From contig CAWHLP010000020.1 in NCBI GenBank assembly GCA_963830205.1, positions 120,665-184,664 of the forward strand: a DNA stretch of 64,000 nt, given 5' to 3'. The notes under the pieces were generated by a model. The model made no database searches. It had not been told where the DNA came from and saw only the letters and a program-made list of their open reading frames with translations. This document shows positions 45,939-54,563 of this stretch, one piece after another. Numbering within the stretch: the stretch's first letter is position 1; each line of letters opens with the position of its first letter. The stretch is from CAVSRC01 sp963830205. Its GTDB lineage: Bacteria; Pseudomonadota; Alphaproteobacteria; Rhizobiales; Kaistiaceae. A program made the position numbers and the translations under genes.

Positions 45939-46566
45939 AGGCATCATCTCGCAAGGAAAGGCCGGCGGCTTGTCGGCCGGCGGGGGCCCGACAGGCGGGA
46001 GCAGCGGATCGTGACAATTTCATGACGGGCGGGGATACACCAAAGTCCGCCGGACTTCGATCCTCGTCGGAATCGCCGCCGCTTCCTTCGGCGCGGGCGC
46101 CCCGCCCGGCGCCGCGGCGGAGCGGCTTCTGGTAGCGCAGGGCGTCGGAGCCATCGGCGTAAAAGGCGCGGTAGGTGCCGAACCGCTCATAGCCGCGCTC
46201 GGCGTACAGGCGTATCGCCCGGCCGTTGTCGGGACGGACTTCCAGGCGCAAGACCTCTGCGCCGGCGCGCCGCGCCTGGCGCTCGGCATCAGCCAGCAGC
46301 CGCTCGCCGAAACCCTGTCCGCGGGCCGCGGCAGCGACCGCGATCGAATAGAGGCGGGCAATGGTGCTCCCCGCGTGCGTCAGCACAAGGTGGTAGCCGA
46401 CGATCCGGCGATCGGCGACGGCAACGCGCAGGCGGGCGCTGGGGCGGCCCATCAGCCGCCGGAAGCTCCGCCGCGACACGCGGTCGGCGGCAAAGGAAAG
46501 GGTCTCGATCTCGCAAAGGGCGGCAAGATCGGCAGGCCTGCCATCGCGAATCCTGAAGTCCGGCAT
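45931..46566 (-). CDS. GNAT N-acetyltransferase coupled to ATP-grasp gene
   Basis: A 211-residue protein with a RimI-like acetyltransferase domain in residues ~1-145. Motif A is YSIAVAAAARGQGFGERLLADAERQARRAG (seen in parts), then ADGSDALRYQKPL. A disordered arginine-rich tail of about 60 residues (RRGAGRGARAEGSGGDSDED) follows. In many proteobacteria a GNAT protein, often fused to a C39 peptidase, precedes a RimK/RLAN gene. Here the peptidase part is absent. Confidence 0.82.
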   Translation of the reverse strand: MPDFRIRDGRPADLAALCEIETLSFAADRVSRRSFRRLMGRPSARLRVAVADRRIVGYHLVLTHAGSTIARLYSIAVAAAARGQGFGERLLADAERQARRAGAEVLRLEVRPDNGRAIRLYAERGYERFGTYRAFYADGSDALRYQKPLRRGAGRGARAEGSGGDSDEDRSPADFGVSPPVMKLSRSAAPACRAPAGRQAAGLSLRDDAYG

Positions 46567-46706
46567 GGAAGGATTATAGGGCGTGCCTTAGGGTCGAAAT
46601 GCTCTGCGCTGATTCCCGGCAAAACTCAAGGCACGTGCGTTGCCCAAGCGGGCCGCCAGGGGCATAAATCACTCTTCCCCATCCTCTCCCAGCCAGGACT
46701 GAAGCC

Positions 46707-47489
46707 ATGTCCGCAGACGCCCGCCTCATCATTCCCGACCTCGCCGGCAAGGTCGTGCTCGTCACCGGCGCCTCGATCGGCATCGGCGCGGCGCTGGCCC
46801 GCGCCTTCGCCGCCCAGGGGTCACGGGTGGCGCTGCACTACAATTCCAGCGTCGATGCGGCGGAAGCGGTGGCCAAGGACATCGCCGATGCCGGCGGCGA
46901 TGTCTTCCTGGTGCGCGGCGACGTGACGACAACGGCCAACTGCACCCGCATCGTCGAGGAATCGGCCAGCCATTTCGGCGGCCTCGACGGGCTGATCAAC
47001 AATGCCGGGCACATGGTCGACCGCCTGGCCTATGCCGAGATGACCGACGAGCACTACGACAAGGTCATGGACCTGAACGCCCGCTCGGTGGTGATGGCCA
47101 GCCGCGCCGCCATTCCGTGGCTGAAGAAGCGCGGCGGCTTCATCATCAACACCACGTCGATCGCCGCGCGCACCGGCGGCAGCGGCGGCGCCGGCATCTA
47201 CGGCTCCGCCAAGGCCTTCGTCTCGGCCGCGACGCGCGGCATGGCCAAGGAGCTGATCGGCAGCGGTATCCGCGTCAATGCGGTGTCGCCGGGGACCATC
47301 CTCACCGCCTTCCACGAGCGCTATTCGACGGCGGAGCAGATGGCGGCGTCGCTCGCCACCATCCCCGAGGGCCGCCACGGCACGGTGGAGGATTGCATCG
47401 GCGCCTACCTGTTCCTCGCCTCGGCCATGCTCTCCGGCTACATCATCGGCCAGACGATCGAGGTCAACGGCGGCCAGCTGATGCCCTGA
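46707..47489 (+). CDS. SDR family oxidoreductase (3-ketoacyl reductase-like)
   Basis: A 260-residue classical SDR. VTGASIGIGAALARAFAAQG (~18-37) binds NAD(P), NNAG follows, the catalytic Ser is in NTTSIAARTG, and the Tyr/Lys pair is in YGSAKAFVSA (~160). VNAVSPGTILT and the C-terminal GQTIEVNGGQLM are also typical. The substrate is unknown. Confidence 0.87.
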   Translation: MSADARLIIPDLAGKVVLVTGASIGIGAALARAFAAQGSRVALHYNSSVDAAEAVAKDIADAGGDVFLVRGDVTTTANCTRIVEESASHFGGLDGLINNAGHMVDRLAYAEMTDEHYDKVMDLNARSVVMASRAAIPWLKKRGGFIINTTSIAARTGGSGGAGIYGSAKAFVSAATRGMAKELIGSGIRVNAVSPGTILTAFHERYSTAEQMAASLATIPEGRHGTVEDCIGAYLFLASAMLSGYIIGQTIEVNGGQLMP

Positions 47490-47493
47490 TCCG

Positions 47494-47515
47494 CCCGGGG
47501 CCGCCTGGCCCCGGG
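47494..47515. terminator. Hairpin between convergent SDR and antiporter genes
   Basis: CCCGGGGCC / GGCCCCGGG with a 4-base loop lies 5 bases after the SDR stop and 17 bases from the antiporter stop. There is no T-run, but its position between convergent stops suggests a shared transcription end. Confidence 0.5.
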
Positions 47516-47531
47516 GCCGCCCGCGGCGGCC

Positions 47532-49406
47532 TCAGTGCAGCACTTCCTGGCGGGCGGCAGGTTTGCCGTCTTCGGTCTCGCGTGCGGTGCGGTAAGGCGC
47601 CAGGTTGCCGTTCAGCGCCTCGCCGATCGCCTTGCCGAGCTCCCGGGCGGTGTCGAGGCGCGACAGGAAGACGTAATTGGCCCCGGCCTCGTAGATCGCC
47701 TGGCAATCGGGAAAGGTGACCGCATTGGCGATGATGATCGCCTGCGGATTGATGCGCCGCACGTTCTCGACCAGCTTGCGGTTGTCGATGCCGCGCAGCA
47801 GGTCGTCGGGCACGGTGAGCACCACCACCTCGGCCTTGTCGACGCCGGCGTGATGCAGCGTCTCGGGATTGGCGAGGTCGCCGTATTTCACATGCGCACC
47901 GACGGCACGGATGCGGTCGTGCAGGGCGACGTTGAAATCAACCACCAGCGTCTTGTGGACGAGGTCGGCGTCGTCGCGGGCGATATCGTAGAGCAGCGAC
48001 GAGGCGATACGGTGGAAGCCGAGGATGGCGAGGCGGTACTCCTCCGCCTCTTCCGCGGCGGCAGCCGACGGATCCTTGAAGCCGAGCGCCCTCAGCGCCG
48101 GCGCCACCAGGCGGTGGACGCGGTAGGCGGAGCGATAGAGCGGCGTGGTGGCGATGGCGGTCAAGACGAAGGCGAAGATGATGGCGCTCGACAGGTCCTT
48201 GGACAGATGGCCGAGATCGGTGCCGAGGAAGGCGATGACCAGGCTGAACTCCGAAATCTGGGCGATGCGGACGGCGGTGACCTCGGCGTTGCGCTGGTCG
48301 AGCCCGTTGAAATAGAGCAGCGGGAAGAGGACGAGCTGGCGGGCGGCGACGGCCACGATGGCGATGGCCAGCGCCAGGATGAGCACGCCGGGGCCGCTCG
48401 GCTCGGGGATGCCGAGACCGAGGCCGACGAAGAACAGGGTGACGAAGAAGTCCTTGACCACGCCGACCTTGGTGACGATCTCGGTCGAATAGGGGTGGCT
48501 GGCGATGGTGGCGCCGGCGATCAACGCGCCCATGCCCGATTCCACGTTCAGGTGGAGCTGGATGCCGAACAGCTTCTCGGTGACCATGTCGAAGCTGGCG
48601 CCGGCGAAGACGATGGCGAAGCACCAGCAGATGGCGCCGACCAGGATGATCTCCGGCACCTTGGCGATCCAGCGGAAGCCGATGGGGATGACCGTGCGGG
48701 CGACGACGGTGGCGATGACCGCAAGCAGGCCGATGCCGAGGAAGGAGGCGAGGATCGGCAGGATGTGCGGCTCGTGCAGGCTGGGCTGCAGGATGATGAC
48801 GACGATCGCCCACAGGTCCTCGAAGACCAGCAGGCCGAGGGCGACGCGGCCCGGCACCGTGTCGAGCTCGAAGGCCTCCTGGAACAGCTTGACGACGAGC
48901 AGGGTCGACGAGCCTCCGATAATCACACCGATGTAAAGGGCGCCGAGGCCGTGGCCGATGATGCCGCCGAAGCCGATAAGCAGCAGAAGCTGGGCGACGA
49001 GGAAGCCGAAGATGGCGATGAGCGGATAGGACATCAGCCCGGTGAGGAGGATGGTGCGGCCGCTCTTGATGATCTTGCCGATGTCCATCTCCAGGCCGAT
49101 GACGAACAGCAGCAGGACGAAACCGAGCTGGGCGATGGTGTTGATGTTGTCGGCATCGGTGACCAGCTTGAGGCCGAGCGGCCCGGCGACGACGCCGGCC
49201 AGGACATAGCCAGCGATCGCAGGCAGGTGCAGGCGGGCGAAAAGGATGGCCAGCACGCCCGAGAGGAGAAGGCCGATGCCGATGTCGTGGACCAGCGCCG
49301 GCATCTCGCCTTCCGAGGCGAAGGCCGGCGAACTCAGGAAAACGGTCAGGGCGAGGCCGATCAGGCCAGGCCAAATTCGCCGCGCAAGCGGCCCCGTACG
49401 GCTCAT
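47532..49406 (-). CDS. Cation:proton antiporter, KefB/YbaL type
   Basis: A 624-residue CPA2 transporter. A signal-like first helix is followed by about 12 membrane segments, with the conserved GLEMDIGKIIKSG and the family's acidic region, and then a cytoplasmic Rossmann domain of the RCK/TrkA-N type (residues ~430-600). That domain reads LAILGFHRIASSLLYDIARD and GAHVKYGDLANPETLHHAGV, and binds a nucleotide and controls K+ efflux. Start ATG 49406 is chosen, and ATG 49466 would add 20 residues. It is probably a single-gene unit. Confidence 0.87.
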   Translation of the reverse strand: MSRTGPLARRIWPGLIGLALTVFLSSPAFASEGEMPALVHDIGIGLLLSGVLAILFARLHLPAIAGYVLAGVVAGPLGLKLVTDADNINTIAQLGFVLLLFVIGLEMDIGKIIKSGRTILLTGLMSYPLIAIFGFLVAQLLLLIGFGGIIGHGLGALYIGVIIGGSSTLLVVKLFQEAFELDTVPGRVALGLLVFEDLWAIVVIILQPSLHEPHILPILASFLGIGLLAVIATVVARTVIPIGFRWIAKVPEIILVGAICWCFAIVFAGASFDMVTEKLFGIQLHLNVESGMGALIAGATIASHPYSTEIVTKVGVVKDFFVTLFFVGLGLGIPEPSGPGVLILALAIAIVAVAARQLVLFPLLYFNGLDQRNAEVTAVRIAQISEFSLVIAFLGTDLGHLSKDLSSAIIFAFVLTAIATTPLYRSAYRVHRLVAPALRALGFKDPSAAAAEEAEEYRLAILGFHRIASSLLYDIARDDADLVHKTLVVDFNVALHDRIRAVGAHVKYGDLANPETLHHAGVDKAEVVVLTVPDDLLRGIDNRKLVENVRRINPQAIIIANAVTFPDCQAIYEAGANYVFLSRLDTARELGKAIGEALNGNLAPYRTARETEDGKPAARQEVLH

Positions 49407-49673
49407 CGGCAAGGGCGCCCCCTCGTTTGCGTCCAAGAATCGACAGTCTGCGGTTGTCGCCTGCATGTATGCACCGGCGTGCCGGCACAAGCTGTTACCT
49501 TGGTTCAGGAAAATCGACGGCGTCAAGTCGGTGCGGGAGCGATTGCCTAGAAGAACAGCAGTGGTGGCGATCTCGGCACCCGGCGGAGGACAGGGGCCGG
49601 AGATCGCCGGTCATGTTGTTATGGGGCGGTTGTTGGGTTATCAAGCCCTGGTGCGGCCCTCGGTCGCGCCGTG

Positions 49674-49750
<77 letters not shown>

Positions 49751-49787
49751 TCAATTGTGCGTCTTGTGTTGTTCCTGGAATGCCAGC

Positions 49788-50555
49788 CTACTTGATGGTG
49801 TAGCCGCCATCGATCAGAAGATCGGCGCCATTGATCATGTCGGCTCCGCCGGAGGCTAGGAAGACTGCCGCGGCAGCAACCTCCGCTGGCTCGGCGAACC
49901 GACCAGAGGGGATCAACCCCTTCATCGCCTCGCCCTTGGGACCCGCCCAAGCCTTTTTGCCCAATTCGGTCAGGACTACGGTGGGCGATAGGGTGTTGAC
50001 GGTGATGCCGTGCTTGCCCCATTCGAGCGCGAAGGTCTTGGACATGCCGATGACGGCGAACTTGGACGCGCAGTAGGCGACGTGCCCGTCGATAGCCACC
50101 GAGCCGGCCTGACTCGCGATGTTGATGATCTTGCCGCCGCCGGCGGCGATCATCCGGCGCCCCACGGCCTGGGTCATCAGGAAGCTGCCGGTCAGGTTGA
50201 CGTCGATGGTCTTCCGCCAGGTGGCAACCGACAACTCCTCAGCGGGAGCGAGATCGCCGATGCCTGCGCTGTTGACCAGGATGTGGATGCGCCCAAAGGT
50301 GCGTTCGACGGCCGCAACCGTCGCGTCAACCTGGGCAGGATCGGAGACGTTGCAGGCAAACGCCTCGGCGGCCGGAAGCGATGCGGCCTTGGTCTTGGCC
50401 GCGGCATGGTTCAGGTCGACGATGCCGATGCGCACGCCCTTCTTGGCGAAGGCGTCAGCAATGGCCGCTCCGATGCCCGAGGCCGCGCCGGTGATCAACG
50501 CAGTCTTGCCGGTCAGGGGGAAATCGAAATCGATGGATTGTGGGGCAGCGCTCAT
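49788..50555 (-). CDS. SDR family polyol/sugar dehydrogenase-like oxidoreductase
   Basis: A 255-residue classical SDR. The NAD loop is ITGAASGIGAAIADAFAKKG (~21-40), with IVDLNH favouring NAD, and NSAG follows. The catalytic Ser is in NIASQAGSVA and Tyr/Lys in YCASKFAV (~155-162). The end GADLLIDGGYTIK is typical. The protein resembles polyol dehydrogenases of this group, but the substrate is unproven. Start MSAAPQSID is taken 12 codons inside the open frame. It ends 38 bases after the tRNA. Confidence 0.85.
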   Translation of the reverse strand: MSAAPQSIDFDFPLTGKTALITGAASGIGAAIADAFAKKGVRIGIVDLNHAAAKTKAASLPAAEAFACNVSDPAQVDATVAAVERTFGRIHILVNSAGIGDLAPAEELSVATWRKTIDVNLTGSFLMTQAVGRRMIAAGGGKIINIASQAGSVAIDGHVAYCASKFAVIGMSKTFALEWGKHGITVNTLSPTVVLTELGKKAWAGPKGEAMKGLIPSGRFAEPAEVAAAAVFLASGGADMINGADLLIDGGYTIK

Positions 50556-50700
50556 CGGAAACCTCGTTATCTGTGTAATAAGGCCCGCCACCGGGGGGCG
50601 ACGGCCCCAAGTTTGGCTTAAACGGCTAGATGTGGAGCCTCAACGGCCAAATCCCATATTTTTGACGGTAAGCATGGCAACTTGCTCGCGATGCGAAGGC

Positions 50701-51007
50701 TTGTTCTTCGAGGGCAACTACACCGAATACGTCACGCTGCTGCACGGGGTCGGCGGCGTGAACCGCGCGGTCAGTGCAGAGGAGAAGGCGATTCGCGACC
50801 AGCACGAGAGGCTCATCCGGCGGCTTGTCCAGGCGGGCTCTGATGCCGGCGTCGCTGGCGGTCGATGACGTCGCGACCGCGGCGCGCGCCATGCTGTCGA
50901 TGGTCAACTGGATGGTGCGCTGGTACAAGCCGGCCGGCCCGGTGCGCGCCGCCGCCTTCGGCGAGGATTTCTTCAACCTTCTCTACAACGGCATGCGCCG
51001 CAGATGA
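50701..51007 (+). pseudogene. TetR-family regulator, C-terminal remnant
   Basis: The ligand-binding end of a TetR regulator. It starts as GNYTEYVTLLHGVGGVNRAV and AIRDQHERLIRRLVQAGSDAG in one frame and continues after about 50848 in the next frame as SLAVDDVATAARAMLSMVNW followed by MVRWYKPAGPV and FFNLLYNGMRRR. The DNA-binding N-terminal domain is missing. The stop overlaps the ETF-QO start as ATGA, so the intact ancestor was probably translationally coupled with it. Confidence 0.72.
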
Positions 51008-52653
51008 CCGACGATCGCGAAACGATGGACTTCGACGTGGTGATCGTCGGCGCCGGCCCAGCCGGGCTGTCGGCGGCGATCCGGCTGAAGCAGCTCGCAC
51101 CCGACCTCTCGGTGGTGGTTCTGGAGAAGGGCTCCGAGGTCGGCACCCACATCCTTTCGGGCGCGGTGCTCGACCCGATCGGCCTCGACCGGCTGCTGCC
51201 CGACTGGCGCGACGATCCCGACTGCCCGGTGAAGACGCCGGTGAGCGAGGACCGCTTCCTGTGGCTGGGCCCGGCCGGCGGCGTGCGCCTGCCCAATCTC
51301 CTTCTGCCGCCGCTGATGCGCAACCACGGCAACTTCATCGTCTCGCTCGGCGAGGTCTGCCGCTGGCTTGCGGGAAAGGCCGAGGCGCTGGGCGTCGAGA
51401 TCTTCCCTGGCTTCGCCGCGGTGGAGATGCTCCACGACGACAGCGGGGCCGTCACCGGGGTGGCGACCGGCGACATGGGGGTCGGCCGCGACGGCACGGC
51501 GAAGGCCGGATTCCAGCGCGGCATGGCGTTGCACGCCAAATACACGCTGATCGGCGAAGGGGCGCGTGGATCGCTGGCCAAGTCGCTGATCGCCCGCTTC
51601 GGCCTCGATGCGGGGCGCGAGCCGCAGAAGTTCGGCATCGGCCTCAAGGAGCTGTGGCAGGTCGCGCCCGACAAGCACCGGCCCGGGCTGGTGCAGCATT
51701 CCTTCGGCTGGCCGCTCGACAACCGCACCGGCGGCGGCGCCTTCCTCTATCACTTCGGCGACAATCTGGTGTCGGTCGGCTTCGTCGTCCACCTCAACTA
51801 CGCCAACCCCTATCTGTCGCCCTTTGCCGAGTTCCAGCGCCTCAAGACCCACCCGGCGATCCGGCCACTGCTCGAGGGCGGCAAGCGGCTCGCCTATGGC
51901 GCGCGGGCGATCACCGAGGGCGGCTGGCAGTCGGTGCCCAAGCTCGCCTTTCCCGGCGGGGCGCTGATCGGCTGCGCGGCCGGCTTCGTCAACGTGCCGC
52001 GCATCAAGGGCAGCCACAACGCCATGCTCTCCGGCATGATGGCGGCGGAGCACGCGGCCCAGGCGATCGCCGCCGGGCGCAGCAACGACGAGCTGGCCGC
52101 CTATGAGGCGGCGTGGCGGACCTCGGCCATCGGCGACGACCTCAAGCCGGTGCGCAACGTCAAGCCGCTGTGGTCGAAACTCGGCACCGCGGCCGGCATC
52201 ATCGCCTCCGGCCTCGACCTGTGGACCAACACCTTCGGCTTCTCGTTCTTCGGCACGCTCGGCCACGGCAAGGCGGACCATCAGACGATGCTGCCGGCGG
52301 CAAAGACCAGGCCGATCGCCTATCCCAAGCCGGATGGCGTGGTGAGCTTCGACCGCATGTCCTCGGTCTACCTGTCGGGCACGGCGCATGAGGAAGATCA
52401 GCCGGTGCATCTCCATGTGCACGACGCGGGACTGCAGAAGACCTCGGAGCACGATGTCTATGCCGGCCCGTCGGCGCGCTACTGCCCGGCCGGGGTGTAT
52501 GAATGGATCGAGGATGGCGAGGGCGCGCCGCGCTATCAGATCAACGCCGGCAACTGCGTCCACTGCAAGACCTGCGATATCAAGGATCCCAACCAGAACA
52601 TCGACTGGGTGCCGCCGGAGGGTGGCGGCGGGCCGAACTACTCCGGCATGTGA
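51004..52653 (+). CDS. Electron transfer flavoprotein-ubiquinone oxidoreductase
   Basis: A 549-residue membrane-associated flavoprotein that passes electrons from ETF (fed by acyl-CoA and other dehydrogenases) to ubiquinone. FAD binding is VVIVGAGPAGLSAAIRLKQL (~12-31), the quinone and membrane region is around GAFLYHFGDNLVSVGFVVHL, and the 4Fe-4S ligands are the cysteines in ARYCPAGVYEW and NCVHCKTCDIKDPNQNI (~490-540). The frame is intact and the length normal. No ETF subunit genes are in the window. Confidence 0.95.
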   Translation: MTDDRETMDFDVVIVGAGPAGLSAAIRLKQLAPDLSVVVLEKGSEVGTHILSGAVLDPIGLDRLLPDWRDDPDCPVKTPVSEDRFLWLGPAGGVRLPNLLLPPLMRNHGNFIVSLGEVCRWLAGKAEALGVEIFPGFAAVEMLHDDSGAVTGVATGDMGVGRDGTAKAGFQRGMALHAKYTLIGEGARGSLAKSLIARFGLDAGREPQKFGIGLKELWQVAPDKHRPGLVQHSFGWPLDNRTGGGAFLYHFGDNLVSVGFVVHLNYANPYLSPFAEFQRLKTHPAIRPLLEGGKRLAYGARAITEGGWQSVPKLAFPGGALIGCAAGFVNVPRIKGSHNAMLSGMMAAEHAAQAIAAGRSNDELAAYEAAWRTSAIGDDLKPVRNVKPLWSKLGTAAGIIASGLDLWTNTFGFSFFGTLGHGKADHQTMLPAAKTRPIAYPKPDGVVSFDRMSSVYLSGTAHEEDQPVHLHVHDAGLQKTSEHDVYAGPSARYCPAGVYEWIEDGEGAPRYQINAGNCVHCKTCDIKDPNQNIDWVPPEGGGGPNYSGM

Positions 52654-52693
52654 GGCGCGTTTGGTTGGCCGGGTCAGAACCGGGTTAGGCAAG

Positions 52694-53476
52694 ATGATCG
52701 GGAGCGAACGTCAACAGACCGTCCATCCCCGCTGGTTGCTGCCGGTGGTGGCAGTTTGTCTTGTGCTGGCCAGCCTCGTCCCCACCAGCGCGCAGACGAT
52801 CTCGCTCGACACGCTGGTGGGCGCGTATCCCGACTTCCTCGCCGGCCACGACGGCACCGATCTCATCTGGAAGGACGGGACGCGCATGAAGCTGTCGGAC
52901 GGCCGCGGCGGCAAGAGCTTCGACGAGACGCTGCGCCACGCCTCGATCCTCGATCAGCTTTCGATCCCCTACATCAAGGGACCGCTGACAGCGCCGCCGG
53001 GACGCGAGGACGATCCGGGGCGGTTCCGCAACACCGCCTTCTTCAACAAGATGTACGGCGACTGCACCAAGGGCCAGGTGCAGCGCAAGCTCACGCGCAT
53101 CCCGTGGCTGCCGAAATCCGGCGGCGGCACCGTCATGATCACGACGGTCAACGGCGTCGCCGACCGGCTCAGAGCCGTATCGGCCGAGCTCGATCTCCTG
53201 CCGCCGGCGATCCGGAAATTCGCTGTTCCCAGCGCCGGTACCTTCAACTGCCGTACCGTTCAGGACACCGGCAACCCCAGCGTCCATGCCTGGGGCGCGG
53301 CCATCGACATCAACACCAAATATGCCGACTACTGGCTGTGGCGCCCGAACAGCCCCTACCGTAATCGCATCCCACCGGAAATCGTCGACATCTTCGAGAA
53401 GCACGGCTTCATCTGGGGTGGCAAATGGGGGCACTTCGACACCATGCATTTCGAGTACCGGCCCGAGCTGCTGTGA
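52694..53476 (+). CDS. Exported M15-family peptidase (VanY-like)
   Basis: A 260-residue exported protein with a signal helix (WLLPVVAVCLVLASLVPTSA) and a C-terminal zinc carboxypeptidase-like M15 domain. Zinc ligands are visible in SVHAWGAAIDINTKY (His and Asp, ~200-214) and WGHFDTMHFEYRPELL (His). The family trims D-Ala-D-Ala or other peptidoglycan peptides. ATG 52694 is the natural start, and upstream codons belong to the ETF-QO gene. Confidence 0.85.
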   Translation: MIGSERQQTVHPRWLLPVVAVCLVLASLVPTSAQTISLDTLVGAYPDFLAGHDGTDLIWKDGTRMKLSDGRGGKSFDETLRHASILDQLSIPYIKGPLTAPPGREDDPGRFRNTAFFNKMYGDCTKGQVQRKLTRIPWLPKSGGGTVMITTVNGVADRLRAVSAELDLLPPAIRKFAVPSAGTFNCRTVQDTGNPSVHAWGAAIDINTKYADYWLWRPNSPYRNRIPPEIVDIFEKHGFIWGGKWGHFDTMHFEYRPELL

Positions 53477-53634
53477 GGCGGCACGGGGGCGTCCCGAAAG
53501 ATCCAATTTGCCGATAGTTGTAATCGAACGCGCCGCACCGGCTTTACGGTCGCTTACTGCGATCGGGGTTAGGGTCCTGCTCGGGAAACGCGGCCGCCAT
53601 TTCGTGTCGGCGGTCGCAATCGGGCTGAACAGGC

Positions 53635-54186
53635 ATGCACCGTCGCACAGTGAAATCAGCCAGCCGCAGTCTGCTCGCTACGGCGATGATCGCGCTGGCG
53701 CTGGCAGGATGCAGTTCGACCGACACCGGCGGCGTCGGCGGATTCGGTGCTTTTGGCGACGGGCCGCTGCTGGCCTCCGACCTCCCCAACGTGCAAGGGT
53801 ACACGGCCGATCGCGCCCTCACCGATGCGCGGGCGCATTTCCGCATCGGCGACTTCGGCTATTCCGCGGCGCTCTACAAGCGCTACGTCGAGCTGACGCC
53901 GAACGACGCGGAGGGCTATGTCGGGCTTGCCGCGTCCTATGATCGCCTGCGGCGCTTCGACCTCTCCGATCGCGTCTATGCCGCCCTCTACCGGATCACC
54001 GGCGGGACGACGCAGTATTACAATAACCTCGGCTATTCCTATCTGCTGCGCGGCGACACCCAGACGGCGCTCGCCAACCTCAACAAGGCGAAGGCGCTCG
54101 ATCCGCAGAACCCGGTCATCGCCAACAATCTGACGATGCTCGCCAATGCCGTGAAGCAGAGCCGGGGCGCCCGCCCGCAGGCCTAA
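53635..54186 (+). CDS. tadD: TPR lipoprotein TadD-like
   Basis: A 183-residue lipoprotein. The lipobox is LALAGCSS with the acylated Cys at ~26. Three tetratricopeptide-like repeats follow (AHFRIGDFGYSAALYKRYVE, YVGLAASYDRLRRFDLSDRV and NNLGYSYLLRGDTQTALANL). TadD proteins help assemble the Tad/Flp pilus secretin. The cpaC and cpaB genes on the other strand support this. Other tad genes are not in the window. Confidence 0.82.
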   Translation: MHRRTVKSASRSLLATAMIALALAGCSSTDTGGVGGFGAFGDGPLLASDLPNVQGYTADRALTDARAHFRIGDFGYSAALYKRYVELTPNDAEGYVGLAASYDRLRRFDLSDRVYAALYRITGGTTQYYNNLGYSYLLRGDTQTALANLNKAKALDPQNPVIANNLTMLANAVKQSRGARPQA

Positions 54187-54260
54187 GCGCCCTTCCCTGT
54201 CGGATGGCGCCGCCGCGCGCGGCCACGCCGGTTTGCGAGCCTTCCTCACATGCATACGGA

Positions 54261-54563
54261 CTATTGAACGGTTGGCGTTTCCGCGCCGGGCTTCGGGGCC
54301 GGGGTCGACGAGCCACCGCCGGTGGACGCGGTTCCGGTCTCCGCCGGTATCACCGAACCGTTCTTGCCGAGGCCGCTCACATCGTACATCGCGCCGCTCG
54401 ACGGATTGATCGTTTCCGCCTCGAGATTGGCCTTGACGGCATTGCCGGCGCGATAGCTGATCCGGTCGGTGCGCTGAAGGTAGTCGTAGCTGGCGCAGCC
54501 ACCGGTGAGCGACGCCAGGAAGACGATCGCGGCCGAAGCGATCAGCCAACGCCGCATGGCCAT
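54261..54563 (-). CDS. Small lipoprotein following cpaC
   Basis: A 100-residue lipoprotein: MRRWLIASAAIVFLASLTGGC is a lipoprotein signal, and the mature part contains SYDYLQRTDRISYRAGNAVKANLEAETINPSSG (seen in parts) and a proline/threonine-rich tail. Genes of this size and motif commonly follow cpaC in Tad pilus loci (CpaD-like position). It overlaps the cpaC stop by one base (TGATG). The function is inferred from position. Confidence 0.68.
   Translation of the reverse strand: MAMRRWLIASAAIVFLASLTGGCASYDYLQRTDRISYRAGNAVKANLEAETINPSSGAMYDVSGLGKNGSVIPAETGTASTGGGSSTPAPKPGAETPTVQ

Noticed and set aside
50674..50868. Small zinc-finger-like protein starting MATCSRCEG
   Set aside because: The following residues match TetR C-terminal sequence, so the CxxC is better explained as part of a decayed regulator.
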